Notes under the pieces: model-generated
Databases searched by the model: none
Told to the model about the DNA's origin: nothing
The model's input: the letters and a program-made list of their open reading frames with translations, nothing else
Shown here: positions 17,229 through 24,000 of the stretch, piece after piece
How the letters are laid out: every line of letters starts with the position of its first letter
Numbering within the stretch: position 1 is the stretch's first letter
Translations under genes and position numbers: made by a program
From: Bacillus sp. BHET2
GTDB taxonomy: Bacteria; Bacillota; Bacilli; Bacillales; Bacillaceae_B
Assembly (NCBI RefSeq): GCF_005938125.1
Contig: NZ_VCQN01000011.1
Span: forward strand, 1-45,752
DNA length: 45,752 bases
Direction: 5' to 3'

Positions 17229-17251
17229 ATTTAAACAAACGTTTGACTAAA
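17229..17251. repeat. 23-bp repeat with palindromic core, copy 2
   Basis: ATTTAAACAAACGTTTGACT plus AAA; differs from the copy at 14486-14508 by one base. The same pentamer TACATTC follows both copies, 2 and 19 nt downstream. It lies about 40 nt past the stop codon of the gene at 17290. Confidence 0.7.
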
Positions 17252-17289
17252 CTATTGCTACTCTAAAATCTACATTCATTCTTACTTTA

Positions 17290-18094
17290 TTATTTAGGAT
17301 AACGAAGGTCTTGTTTGTACACTGGGAGCTTTTCTCTGGCTACTTTTTTTAACCCTTCTATCAAAATCTCTACTTGATCCCGTATTGGTAAATGAACAAT
17401 TTCTTTTTCTTTATCTAATGATTTAATTGTTTTTTCTGTATTTTTACTTTCTTTGGTTAATTCTTTTAATATTGTAAGATCATAGTTTGATAACTCTTTA
17501 TCTACACCCAGTTTCTCCATCTCATCAAACATTTCACTTAATACATCTATTTTATTTATCAATTCTGTTCCTTGTAGATATTGCAATCTATTCATATGAG
17601 CAAGAGTTTCCCAAAGCCTGTACAATTCTTCGTCATCAATTTTATTCTTCACAAGTATGTTTTCATCATAATAGCTAGAATAGTCTTTAATAACCTCTTG
17701 TAGGTCTATTAATAATTCTTCAAGCTTTCCAATGACCTCTTTACCAAGTAAGAGACTATTATTGTTCTCCGTTTTCGTGTACCTGTCCAAAAGCACATAT
17801 ATATTTTCAAATGATCTTGGAGATAGTTTCAACTTCGCCTCCTCAATATCAAAAAACCTGTTAACAAACACGTTATATATAATTAATTTCTCAAAAGCAG
17901 CCATGGCATCTTCTACTACGAAGTTTTTCTCAGCTATAACACCGTAAAATGGGGTCAGTCCCCCGTCACAATAACGCATTAGTATGCAGGGGGACTGACC
18001 CCAAATTGGAAAGAGAATAGAGAAGGGAAGGAATTTTCTCCCTCAAGTAATTTTCTTGGATTGAAAGTCCATCCGTTTTCAATGAACTAATCAT
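17290..18094 (-). pseudogene. Family-B gene interrupted by a 52-bp palindromic insertion
   Basis: The gene starts at ATG 18094 (MISSLKTDGLSIQENYLREK), 1 nt after the stop of the upstream family-B gene and with AGGAGG contributed by that gene's last codons. Its frame then runs into the palindrome at 17951-18002 and stops inside it. The remainder is open from 17979 to 17290. Removing exactly the 52 bp joins the halves in frame as LYSLSNLFYGVIAEKNF, which lines up with FYRLTSSLYGSFLF of the intact relatives. The reconstructed product is about 250 aa, helical and soluble, a divergent family-B member without the RNPSVQEV tail. A truncated protein could still be made from an internal start. Confidence 0.8.
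17951..18002. mobile_element. 52-bp REP/REPIN-like palindromic element
   Basis: Perfect 14-bp inverted repeats, GGGGTCAGTCCCCC (17951-17964) and GGGGGACTGACCCC (17989-18002), flank a 24-nt centre containing GCATTAGTATGC. The GGGGACTGACCCC type is a dispersed palindrome in Bacillus-group genomes (from memory), of the kind mobilised by RAYT transposases. Both flanks read AAAT, which could be a 4-bp duplication, but only removal of the 52 bp with both AAATs kept restores the gene's frame. Confidence 0.8.
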
Positions 18095-18095
18095 T

Positions 18096-18935
18096 TTATA
18101 CCTCCTGAACTGAAGGGTTTCGAACTCTTCTTTTGATGAAACCTTCGTCTAAGGCACGATAGAAATCTTTTTCAAAAAGTCTTATCTGTTCTTCAATAAG
18201 TTCTTCATGAGACAGAGATTTATTTTTCTCAGCATTTCCAAACTTATTCAAAGACTGGTTAAGATTCATTTCTGATTTAGCTTCTACCAGAACGTTAAAC
18301 TGATTTATTAATTTCTCTACATCGTTGTTTCTATCATTCACTGAAAGTAAGTAATCAATTATTTTCCTAGCAGGTGTCAGTGACTTTTGTTGTTCAGCTA
18401 CCTGGTTAAACATACAAGCCTGACATTCACCAACAATTCTTCTCAGTTGTTCAAGTTGATAAATGCTGAATTCCTTATTTCTATTGATTTCTTCACAAAT
18501 CCTCTGATATTTTTGATAATCCCCTCTTACTTTAAGGAAAGAATTCTCTACAAAATCAACAGAAGAAATAAAAGACTCTATATCGTACTGAATGTATTGA
18601 TGATCTGGATTTTTCAATAAATGAACTTTCATCATATTCCTCATATCATAATAAGGATTCGATCCATTATTGGATGCAAACGTATTAAGTTTAGATATTT
18701 TATTTTTCAAATATTCTTCTATTAAAATAAAACTATAAAAAATCGATTTAATTTTTTCGTAAGACACATCATACGGAGTAAATAGAAAACTTCCGTATAG
18801 ACTTGAAGTAAGCCTGTAAAAGTGGGCCCTCTCATACTTTAGGTTATCCATGATTAGCGTATACGGAAAGATATCCACCTTCTCCATAAACTTTTTATGT
18901 TTCTGGGTTAATTTGTTAATATCATTGCTCTTCAT
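18096..18935 (-). CDS. Unknown protein, family B copy 2
   Basis: 279 aa, soluble, rich in helices, no recognised domain. Paralogue of the gene at 19066-19905: both share KVDIFPY at about residues 19-25, AHFYRL(T/S)S.LYGSF.(F/Y)TPYD.S(Y/F)E near 37-60, FILIEEYLK(N/D)K, SR/ARK.IDF-type segments in the middle, and an almost identical tail, DFY..LDE.FIKRRVRNPSVQEV. The ATG follows GGAGG by 8 nt. The last codons (CAG GAG GT.) form the ribosome binding site of the next gene at 18094, so the pair is translationally coupled. Possible immunity-type or accessory protein for the toxin-like protein upstream (inference from layout). Confidence 0.75.
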   Translation of the reverse strand: MKSNDINKLTQKHKKFMEKVDIFPYTLIMDNLKYERAHFYRLTSSLYGSFLFTPYDVSYEKIKSIFYSFILIEEYLKNKISKLNTFASNNGSNPYYDMRNMMKVHLLKNPDHQYIQYDIESFISSVDFVENSFLKVRGDYQKYQRICEEINRNKEFSIYQLEQLRRIVGECQACMFNQVAEQQKSLTPARKIIDYLLSVNDRNNDVEKLINQFNVLVEAKSEMNLNQSLNKFGNAEKNKSLSHEELIEEQIRLFEKDFYRALDEGFIKRRVRNPSVQEV

Positions 18936-18980
18936 TACTTAGAACCTCCAGTTCTTATGAGAACCAAACCTTGACCAAGA

Positions 18981-19064
18981 CTACTTAGCTTTGTTCGCAA
19001 TACCTTTACAAAGATCTTTTTCTGTTTTATAGAATTGGTGACAGCCTTCGTGAAAGTTCCCCAA
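18981..19064 (-). CDS. 27-aa ORF coupled to family B copy 1
   Basis: TTG start at 19064 with a perfect AGGAGG 6 nt upstream; the site is formed by the last codons of the preceding gene. It encodes MGNFHEGCHQFYKTEKDLC followed by KGIANKAK, ending in TAG. It occupies the position held by the third family-B gene in the other unit but shares no sequence with it. It could be a small protein or the leftover end of a lost gene. Confidence 0.35.
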   Translation of the reverse strand: MGNFHEGCHQFYKTEKDLCKGIANKAK

Positions 19065-19065
19065 C

Positions 19066-19905
19066 TTACACCTCCTGTACTGAAGGGTTTCTAACTCGTC
19101 TCTTAATAAAGTTCTCATCTAAAACTTTATAAAAGTCTTTTTCATTTTTCTTCACAAATTTTTCTTCTAATTCTTGAAATGAAAGGGTAATATTTTCTTT
19201 GTAATCACCAAAACCTTTCAAAGAATGGTCTAGTCTATTTTCTGAATCTTCACTGGCCATTAATTTCGTCTTTTTATAAAAGCTTGTAAATTCACCGGAA
19301 AAGAGCTTTCTTTTATCCATGAAATCAATTAATTTTCTTGAAGAATGAATTATTTCTTTTTGCTTCGCTGCCTGCTGAAACTGATAGGTATGTGCTTTGC
19401 CATATGACTTTTGGATATCAGTTAATTGGTCTTCAGTAAAAATATTCGTTGTTTTAATTTTGTTAGTGATTTCTTTAAAACCCGAATATGTTTCTCTAAT
19501 ATTTGTTAACGCAACTTTAAAAAAGTCTATGGCTTTTATCATTTCTTGAATAATTCCATGTGCTTCACTAAAGCTTGAATTCACAAGTATCTTTACGTCC
19601 AATTCTTGACGGTAGCCAAAGTAGCTTGCAGAAAAATCAGTTGATGCATAGTTATTTACTTTAGATAATTTATCTTTCAAGTATTCTTCTAATAAAATAA
19701 ATTTATAAAATACCATTTTCACTTCTTCAAATGACAAATCATATGGAGTATAAACAAAACTCCCATACAACTTTGAAGAGAGTCTATAAAAATGAGCCAT
19801 TCTATAAACATGCGTTCCCTTATGAAACTCATAAGGGAATATATCAACTTTTTCTAATAGTTTCTTTTGGTTTTGAGCTACGCTAGATATATCTTGGTTG
19901 TCCAT
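19066..19905 (-). CDS. Unknown protein, family B copy 1
   Basis: 279 aa, soluble and helical; same family as 18096-18935 (motifs KVDIFPY, AHFYRLSSKLYGSF, YTPYDLSFEEVK, FILLEEYLKDK, tail FIKRRVRNPSVQEV). The ATG (MDNQDISSV) has TGGAGG 9 nt upstream, and that site lies in the very end of the truncated copy of the large secreted protein (19925-20370). This gene therefore directly replaces the lost C-terminal domain of that copy. Such adjacency is what polymorphic-toxin loci show for immunity genes, but nothing in the sequence proves this. Confidence 0.75.
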   Translation of the reverse strand: MDNQDISSVAQNQKKLLEKVDIFPYEFHKGTHVYRMAHFYRLSSKLYGSFVYTPYDLSFEEVKMVFYKFILLEEYLKDKLSKVNNYASTDFSASYFGYRQELDVKILVNSSFSEAHGIIQEMIKAIDFFKVALTNIRETYSGFKEITNKIKTTNIFTEDQLTDIQKSYGKAHTYQFQQAAKQKEIIHSSRKLIDFMDKRKLFSGEFTSFYKKTKLMASEDSENRLDHSLKGFGDYKENITLSFQELEEKFVKKNEKDFYKVLDENFIKRRVRNPSVQEV

Positions 19906-19924
19906 AAATCAGTCATCCTCCAGT

Positions 19925-20370
19925 TTGGGCCATTTTGTCTCCAAACCCTAATAATCTTTTAGTCCTCCATCAGATAACCAAACAATCCCCTCTCACCATT
20001 TGTACTTTTCACCCATAAGTTTAATAAAGATGAAGGTGCATCATTAATTGAGCTTTTGCCCCCATTGCCATCTCCTGATCCCCCTTCAATAGAATTACCC
20101 AAGCCAGGAGGCGTAACTGGTGAAACCCCTCCAAATACAAATTTCGATAGCTGAAATAGAGCATTCAGAATAATGAAGTGACCGCTGCTTAATGGTGAAT
20201 TTTCTAAGATCGGTTTTCCCGAATTTAAAAATTGATCTCCATTATATGACTCCCCCGGCTTGATTGCTTGACCTGGTTTGAAGGACTCCTGAGGTGATAT
20301 ATGTACCCGCCATATTCACTACAGGAAATGCATTCTAAAAAATATTGTGTAATAAACACAGTGACGGTTC
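19925..20370 (-). pseudogene. Decayed, truncated copy of the large secreted repeat protein
   Basis: Translating the minus strand with frame changes gives segments matching the intact gene at 23984-25672: ESFKPGQAIKPGESYNGDQF, NSGKPILENSPLSSG, SIEGGSGDGNGGKSS, APSSLLNLWVKS.NGERGLFG and GFGDKMAQTG. Frameshifts are visible (a 1-nt loss in the signal-peptide region, a 2-nt loss after CAGGAG). It has one GGSGDG unit instead of ten and two 12-residue PG repeats instead of four. Homology stops after DKMAQ.G, so the whole C-terminal domain is missing and family B copy 1 begins 10 nt later. Confidence 0.85.
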
Positions 20371-20431
20371 TAATGCTTCCTTTAAATATTTAAAAGGTCC
20401 TAGGTAACTGCCTTTTCTCTTGAGTTAGCAA

Positions 20432-20457
20432 AAAGCCTGAAGTTAACCTTCAAGCTC
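20432..20457 (-). terminator. Intrinsic terminator after the 68-aa gene
   Basis: Minus strand AGCTTGAAG, loop GTTAA, CTTCAGGCTTTTTGC; the stem has one G-U pair. It overlaps the end of the gene at 20450. Confidence 0.7.
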
Positions 20458-20656
20458 CTGTCCCTTCTTTCATCTCAATCTGATGAAGATGATTTTTCCT
20501 CATATAAGGTAACGCAATTCCTACAACCACTGCGGTTACAGGCAGGCCACCATCACCCAGCAGCCATTCCAATACCGAGACCGGGACGTATATGACATAG
20601 AAGAAAATCATTAGGAATAAATAAAATCTTCTCCATCGTTTTTCTTTTTTGGACAC
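20450..20656 (-). CDS. Small membrane protein, unknown
   Basis: 68 aa from a GTG start (MSKKEKRWRRF). The basic N-terminus is followed by two hydrophobic helices (about 12-30 and 37-50) separated by LLGDGG, and a charged tail. An AAGAGGG site precedes the start. It is isolated between the pseudopilin genes and the truncated effector copy. No family recognised. Confidence 0.55.
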   Translation of the reverse strand: MSKKEKRWRRFYLFLMIFFYVIYVPVSVLEWLLGDGGLPVTAVVVGIALPYMRKNHLHQIEMKEGTGA

Positions 20657-20863
20657 TTAGAAACCCTCTTTTCTTAATGAGCTATAGTTTTGGCTTCCAT
20701 TCAATCCAAAATCACTTAGAATTTTATGGAAATACACTCAATCTTTTTTACCACTAGATTCAATTTTGAAACCTTTTAATAGTAAAATTTTGTATTTCAA
20801 CCTTTATAGGTATTTCTACTATTTCCAAATCATAATTTCTAAAGTATTTTCACTGGAAAAATA

Positions 20864-20890
20864 AAAACCTTGAAAATTATCTTCCAAGAT
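20864..20890 (-). terminator. Probable terminator of the Tad locus
   Basis: Minus strand CTTGGAA GATAA TTTTCAAGG TTTTTATTTTT: a short stem with one G-U pair followed by a U run, about 15 nt after the last pseudopilin gene. Confidence 0.55.
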
Positions 20891-20903
20891 CTTCTACATA
20901 TAG

Positions 20904-21551
20904 TTATTCATATACCTTTTCAAGATATTTCAGTTTAGGTCCATACCCCTTCTGTGGAACTTTCTCTTGAAAAACTTCAATGAGCTTTTTGTCCGCAATA
21001 CTTTCAAAAGTGGCTGTTGACTTAACTTCAATTCTCCACTCCTCAGTAGATAAAGTAATATCCATATCTTCAGGATTTGCATTGTTGTCAGTCAATATGG
21101 ATTGGGCAGTATTTCGAATTCTACTATTGAGAGATGGGTCTCTAGAAAAATGCTCACTAAAAGCCTCTTTAAGTAAAGGATGTTCTTCTAATTCGCCCGG
21201 CAGTACATCATTCAGCGCATGTAAATAAGCAAGATCAGAAGTTCTGCCAGAATCCTCGAGTTCCTGTTGTTTTTCTTCGATTTGTTCTTTAATACTTTTA
21301 CCACCATCTAAGAACTTCTGAGCAGCGGAAATTCCACTACCGTCGAATTCTTCTATCGTCCTAGTTGTTTCTTCAATTAATACAGAAGTACCAGCAAAGG
21401 CAGCTTGTTCTACAGAACTGTTCGCCTGGGCTTGAACTACGTAGATTTTTGCAATATTCGCCACAAGCAGAAAGACGATAGCAACGATTCCAAATAGCCA
21501 AAGAATAAAGAAGATTGAGTTCCCTTTCTCATTGCCTATATACTTTTTCAT
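20904..21551 (-). CDS. TadE/TadG-like pseudopilin or pilus assembly protein
   Basis: 215 aa. The N-terminus MKKYIGNEKGNSIFFILWLF is a short basic leader followed by one membrane helix (about 12-32), then alanine-rich sequence AQANSSVEQAAFAGTSVLIEE, as in TadG/TadE-type minor components of Flp pili. The rest is extracytoplasmic and has no clear domain; a von Willebrand A domain as in full-length TadG is absent. Overlaps the preceding TadE gene by 4 nt. The name is by resemblance and context. Confidence 0.65.
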   Translation of the reverse strand: MKKYIGNEKGNSIFFILWLFGIVAIVFLLVANIAKIYVVQAQANSSVEQAAFAGTSVLIEETTRTIEEFDGSGISAAQKFLDGGKSIKEQIEEKQQELEDSGRTSDLAYLHALNDVLPGELEEHPLLKEAFSEHFSRDPSLNSRIRNTAQSILTDNNANPEDMDITLSTEEWRIEVKSTATFESIADKKLIEVFQEKVPQKGYGPKLKYLEKVYE

Positions 21552-21946
21552 TCCACCAACACCTGGCCCACTGCCGATTGATCAAATGAAAGAGCCGTTT
21601 CGTCTTTCCATTGTTTAGGAATAAACACAAGGGGATGCTCAACTTTCACATTAATCTCAAACTTTCCGTTTACATCGGGTGTAGTAATGGACATTCCATC
21701 ATAAGTTATTACATTGCTTGATCCAATTGCTTTTTTTACAGTATTTTCAGCTTCTATAGCGTCCTTTGTAGCAGAATAAGATTTGGCACCTTCATTCACT
21801 GCCGTTTTTACTGTATATATGGCATACCCTGACGCTACAACCTGCCAGAGGAGCAGAAAGAACATGAAGAAGAAAGGTAGAATTCCAAGGAATTCAAATG
21901 TGAGAGCACCTTTTTCATTATTTACTTTTTTGAAGTACTTTCTCAT
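21548..21946 (-). CDS. TadE-like minor pilin
   Basis: 132 aa with the TadE pattern: NNEKGALTFEFLGILPFFF, a charged leader with a glycine and then a Glu-containing helix (about 14-38), followed by the small-residue segment VKTAVNEGAKSY and a beta-rich domain. Minor pseudopilins of this type are processed by a prepilin peptidase and help assemble Flp pili. GGAGAGGG precedes the start. Sits at the end of the Tad cluster, consistent with the role. Confidence 0.75.
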   Translation of the reverse strand: MRKYFKKVNNEKGALTFEFLGILPFFFMFFLLLWQVVASGYAIYTVKTAVNEGAKSYSATKDAIEAENTVKKAIGSSNVITYDGMSITTPDVNGKFEINVKVEHPLVFIPKQWKDETALSFDQSAVGQVLVE

Positions 21947-21958
21947 TGCTACCCTCTC

Positions 21959-22375
21959 CTAATTTTCTTTTAGTCGGTTGATTTTGAATTGGAGATACCA
22001 AACGTGAAATAAAACCAGCCACAATTTTTTGACTTCTGCATCTCTATAATGATATTCGATAACTTCTTTCACTCTAAATGCTGAGAAATATAACAAGCCT
22101 ATAAAATAATAGGATAGTATGATATTAATCGATTCAATTACTGTCTCCCCGTAAGAAGTTAAGAATACATCTCCAATTAGATTGATAATGAATGAGAGTA
22201 TCAAATATACAGCAAATACCTTCCACCATTTAAAAGGAATTTGGCTTTCCCCAAAAGCTTTCCTCCTTCTTAAAAACCAAAACGCCAAGTATATCCCCGC
22301 AGTCACAACGGATAGAATCACCACAAGAAATAAATTTGTTCTTTTTAGGGGTAAACTTCCTTCTGGATTATTCAT
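21959..22375 (-). CDS. Small membrane protein, DUF4234-like
   Basis: 138 aa with about four membrane helices. The N-terminal LFLVVILSVVTAGIYLAFW resembles DUF4234 (ILS-TxGIY-xxW). The ATG overlaps the stop of the upstream gene by 8 nt and is preceded by GGGGAG. One of four consecutive multi-pass proteins that follow the large secreted protein. Function unknown. Confidence 0.6.
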   Translation of the reverse strand: MNNPEGSLPLKRTNLFLVVILSVVTAGIYLAFWFLRRRKAFGESQIPFKWWKVFAVYLILSFIINLIGDVFLTSYGETVIESINIILSYYFIGLLYFSAFRVKEVIEYHYRDAEVKKLWLVLFHVWYLQFKINRLKEN

Positions 22376-23027
22376 AGAAATCTCCCCTTTCGCTCTTATA
22401 CTTAATTGTAAGATAAATGTATATTAGAGGAAATAATGCAACATTAATCAGCGATCTTGTGAACGCATAGACATAGAAATTATTGTCAAATGAATTAAGC
22501 AATAATGAAATTCCAGTCCACACAAGTAGATTAATACTAATGATTATAAGCAAATCAAATAAGATAAAGATATTTTCTTTCAGCAAAACACGACCTAGTT
22601 GTTTTATCACTGAAGTTATTTTTTTTTGATCTACGAATAAAGGAAAAATTACAAGTAGCACCAAAGAAATTATTGTTGGAATAAAAGCCAAGCCTATTCC
22701 CCAAAGAGCTAAAAAATATAACCCGAGTGTAAACAATACAATCAGTCCAAAATCATTTACAAACGCCATTATTAAATCTTTAATTGATGCTGATTCCCCA
22801 TCATTTAAATCCTGTAAAGTAACCCTGATAAAAGGTGGATAAAGAAGCGTAAAGTTAATAACGATAAAAAATGCTGCATATAAATTGGAATACTCTGAGC
22901 TTACATCAGTAAAAACATAAGAAATTGCTTGAAAACAAAAGATTGATACCGGGAGGACGACTATTAGCCCAATAAGCATTATTTTTAATAGATTCCTATT
23001 ATATATACCGAAAGTTTCCCTAAACAT
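22368..23027 (-). CDS. Multi-pass membrane protein, unknown
   Basis: 219 aa from ATG 23027 (MFRETFGIYNRN), chosen over the frame's first ATG because GGAG lies at good spacing and the gene then overlaps the previous one only slightly. Six hydrophobic helices are apparent. The pattern (repeated long helices, NRNLLKIMLIG and KENIFILFDLLI) is like integral membrane proteins of the YciC/DUF975 kind, but I cannot assign it. Part of a tightly coupled run with the genes on either side. Confidence 0.6.
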   Translation of the reverse strand: MFRETFGIYNRNLLKIMLIGLIVVLPVSIFCFQAISYVFTDVSSEYSNLYAAFFIVINFTLLYPPFIRVTLQDLNDGESASIKDLIMAFVNDFGLIVLFTLGLYFLALWGIGLAFIPTIISLVLLVIFPLFVDQKKITSVIKQLGRVLLKENIFILFDLLIIISINLLVWTGISLLLNSFDNNFYVYAFTRSLINVALFPLIYIYLTIKYKSERGDFYE

Positions 23028-23397
23028 ATTGTTTTCTCCGTTTTTCAAGTATGAATTTCTTATAGAGTAATGCCGTTATTAATGCAATTGAAGTGCTTAT
23101 TAAGAGATTATTATTAATCTGTGTAGGATCAGCTAATACATATATATTAAATATATAATAAGCAACTATATAATTAAGGACAGTTAATGTAATACTCCCC
23201 AGAAAGGCAGCAGTATAAGGGGTTTGTGGGTTTTTAATAGGAGCAATGATCCCTATTAAAACATTCGTGATAAAAAATTGGACAAATATAATAATGGGTA
23301 TCGAACCTATATTAATGAACCCTATAAGGAATGAAATTAGGATCGTTACCAATAGTACGATGCCAATTGATTGGATTAGGCCTTTTATATTAAACAT
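23020..23397 (-). CDS. Small membrane protein, unknown
   Basis: 125 aa, four predicted membrane helices (about 9-30, 33-52, 61-83, 94-111) and a basic C-terminus (KKFILEKRRKQYV), so probably a cytoplasmic tail. AGGAGAGG precedes the ATG. No recognised domain. Confidence 0.6.
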   Translation of the reverse strand: MFNIKGLIQSIGIVLLVTILISFLIGFINIGSIPIIIFVQFFITNVLIGIIAPIKNPQTPYTAAFLGSITLTVLNYIVAYYIFNIYVLADPTQINNNLLISTSIALITALLYKKFILEKRRKQYV

Positions 23398-23409
23398 GTC
23401 TTCCTCTCC

Positions 23410-24000
23410 TTATTTTCTATTCAATTCCTCCACTCTTTCAGGTGTTATTAACAATATTGGTGCTATAAATAAAAAGAAAATAGCTCCGAAGTAGAGAAAA
23501 ACGGATATCGGTAACGCTTGTGGATTACCACTTAAATTAGCGTTAAAAAACAGTAACGTCCCAAATAGTATGATAAGGGGAATAGTTATAGAGTAAATTT
23601 TCCCCAAAGTCGTCTTGGTGGGATTTTGCACTCCTATAATTATATTTTCAGAGTAAAAATAAGGTAATATCGCCATGACTAAGATTACTAGCAAAGCAGT
23701 CCAAAAAATAAAACTCCCAATAAAAACTCTAAATAAAGGTATAGCAAAATACACCGCTAACGCTACTAGCATAAAGTATGATAATAATGAAAAATATCGC
23801 TTGCTATGGCGACGATTTCGTCGCCATAGCAAGTAAAAAACAACACTACAAATACCAGCTATACCCATATTCATACTAAATAATGTCCAATTACCATCAG
23901 GTACTACACTACACAAAGAACCCATTAATACTAACAAAAAAGATGTTTGAAAAATTCTACTCTCTTTGAATTTAACATTTTTGTTATCCAAATAAACCAC
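23410..24000 (-). CDS. Multi-pass membrane protein, unknown
   Basis: About 196 aa with six predicted helices and an NRRHSKRYF basic loop. The start is uncertain: GTG at 24000 is only 1-2 nt from AGG, while TTG at 23991 (MDNKNVKFK) has AGGTGG at 5 nt and is at least as likely. It overlaps the 3' end of the large secreted protein gene, so the two are translationally coupled. A membrane protein coupled to a protein with a membrane-active-looking C-terminal domain is the layout of a pore-former and its immunity protein (inference). Confidence 0.6.
   Translation of the reverse strand: MVYLDNKNVKFKESRIFQTSFLLVLMGSLCSVVPDGNWTLFSMNMGIAGICSVVFYLLWRRNRRHSKRYFSLLSYFMLVALAVYFAIPLFRVFIGSFIFWTALLVILVMAILPYFYSENIIIGVQNPTKTTLGKIYSITIPLIILFGTLLFFNANLSGNPQALPISVFLYFGAIFFLFIAPILLITPERVEELNRK

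Noticed and set aside
21959..22375. TadV/CpaA-type prepilin peptidase
   Set aside because: The 138-aa protein lacks the two catalytic aspartates in GxGD and looks like a DUF4234-type protein.
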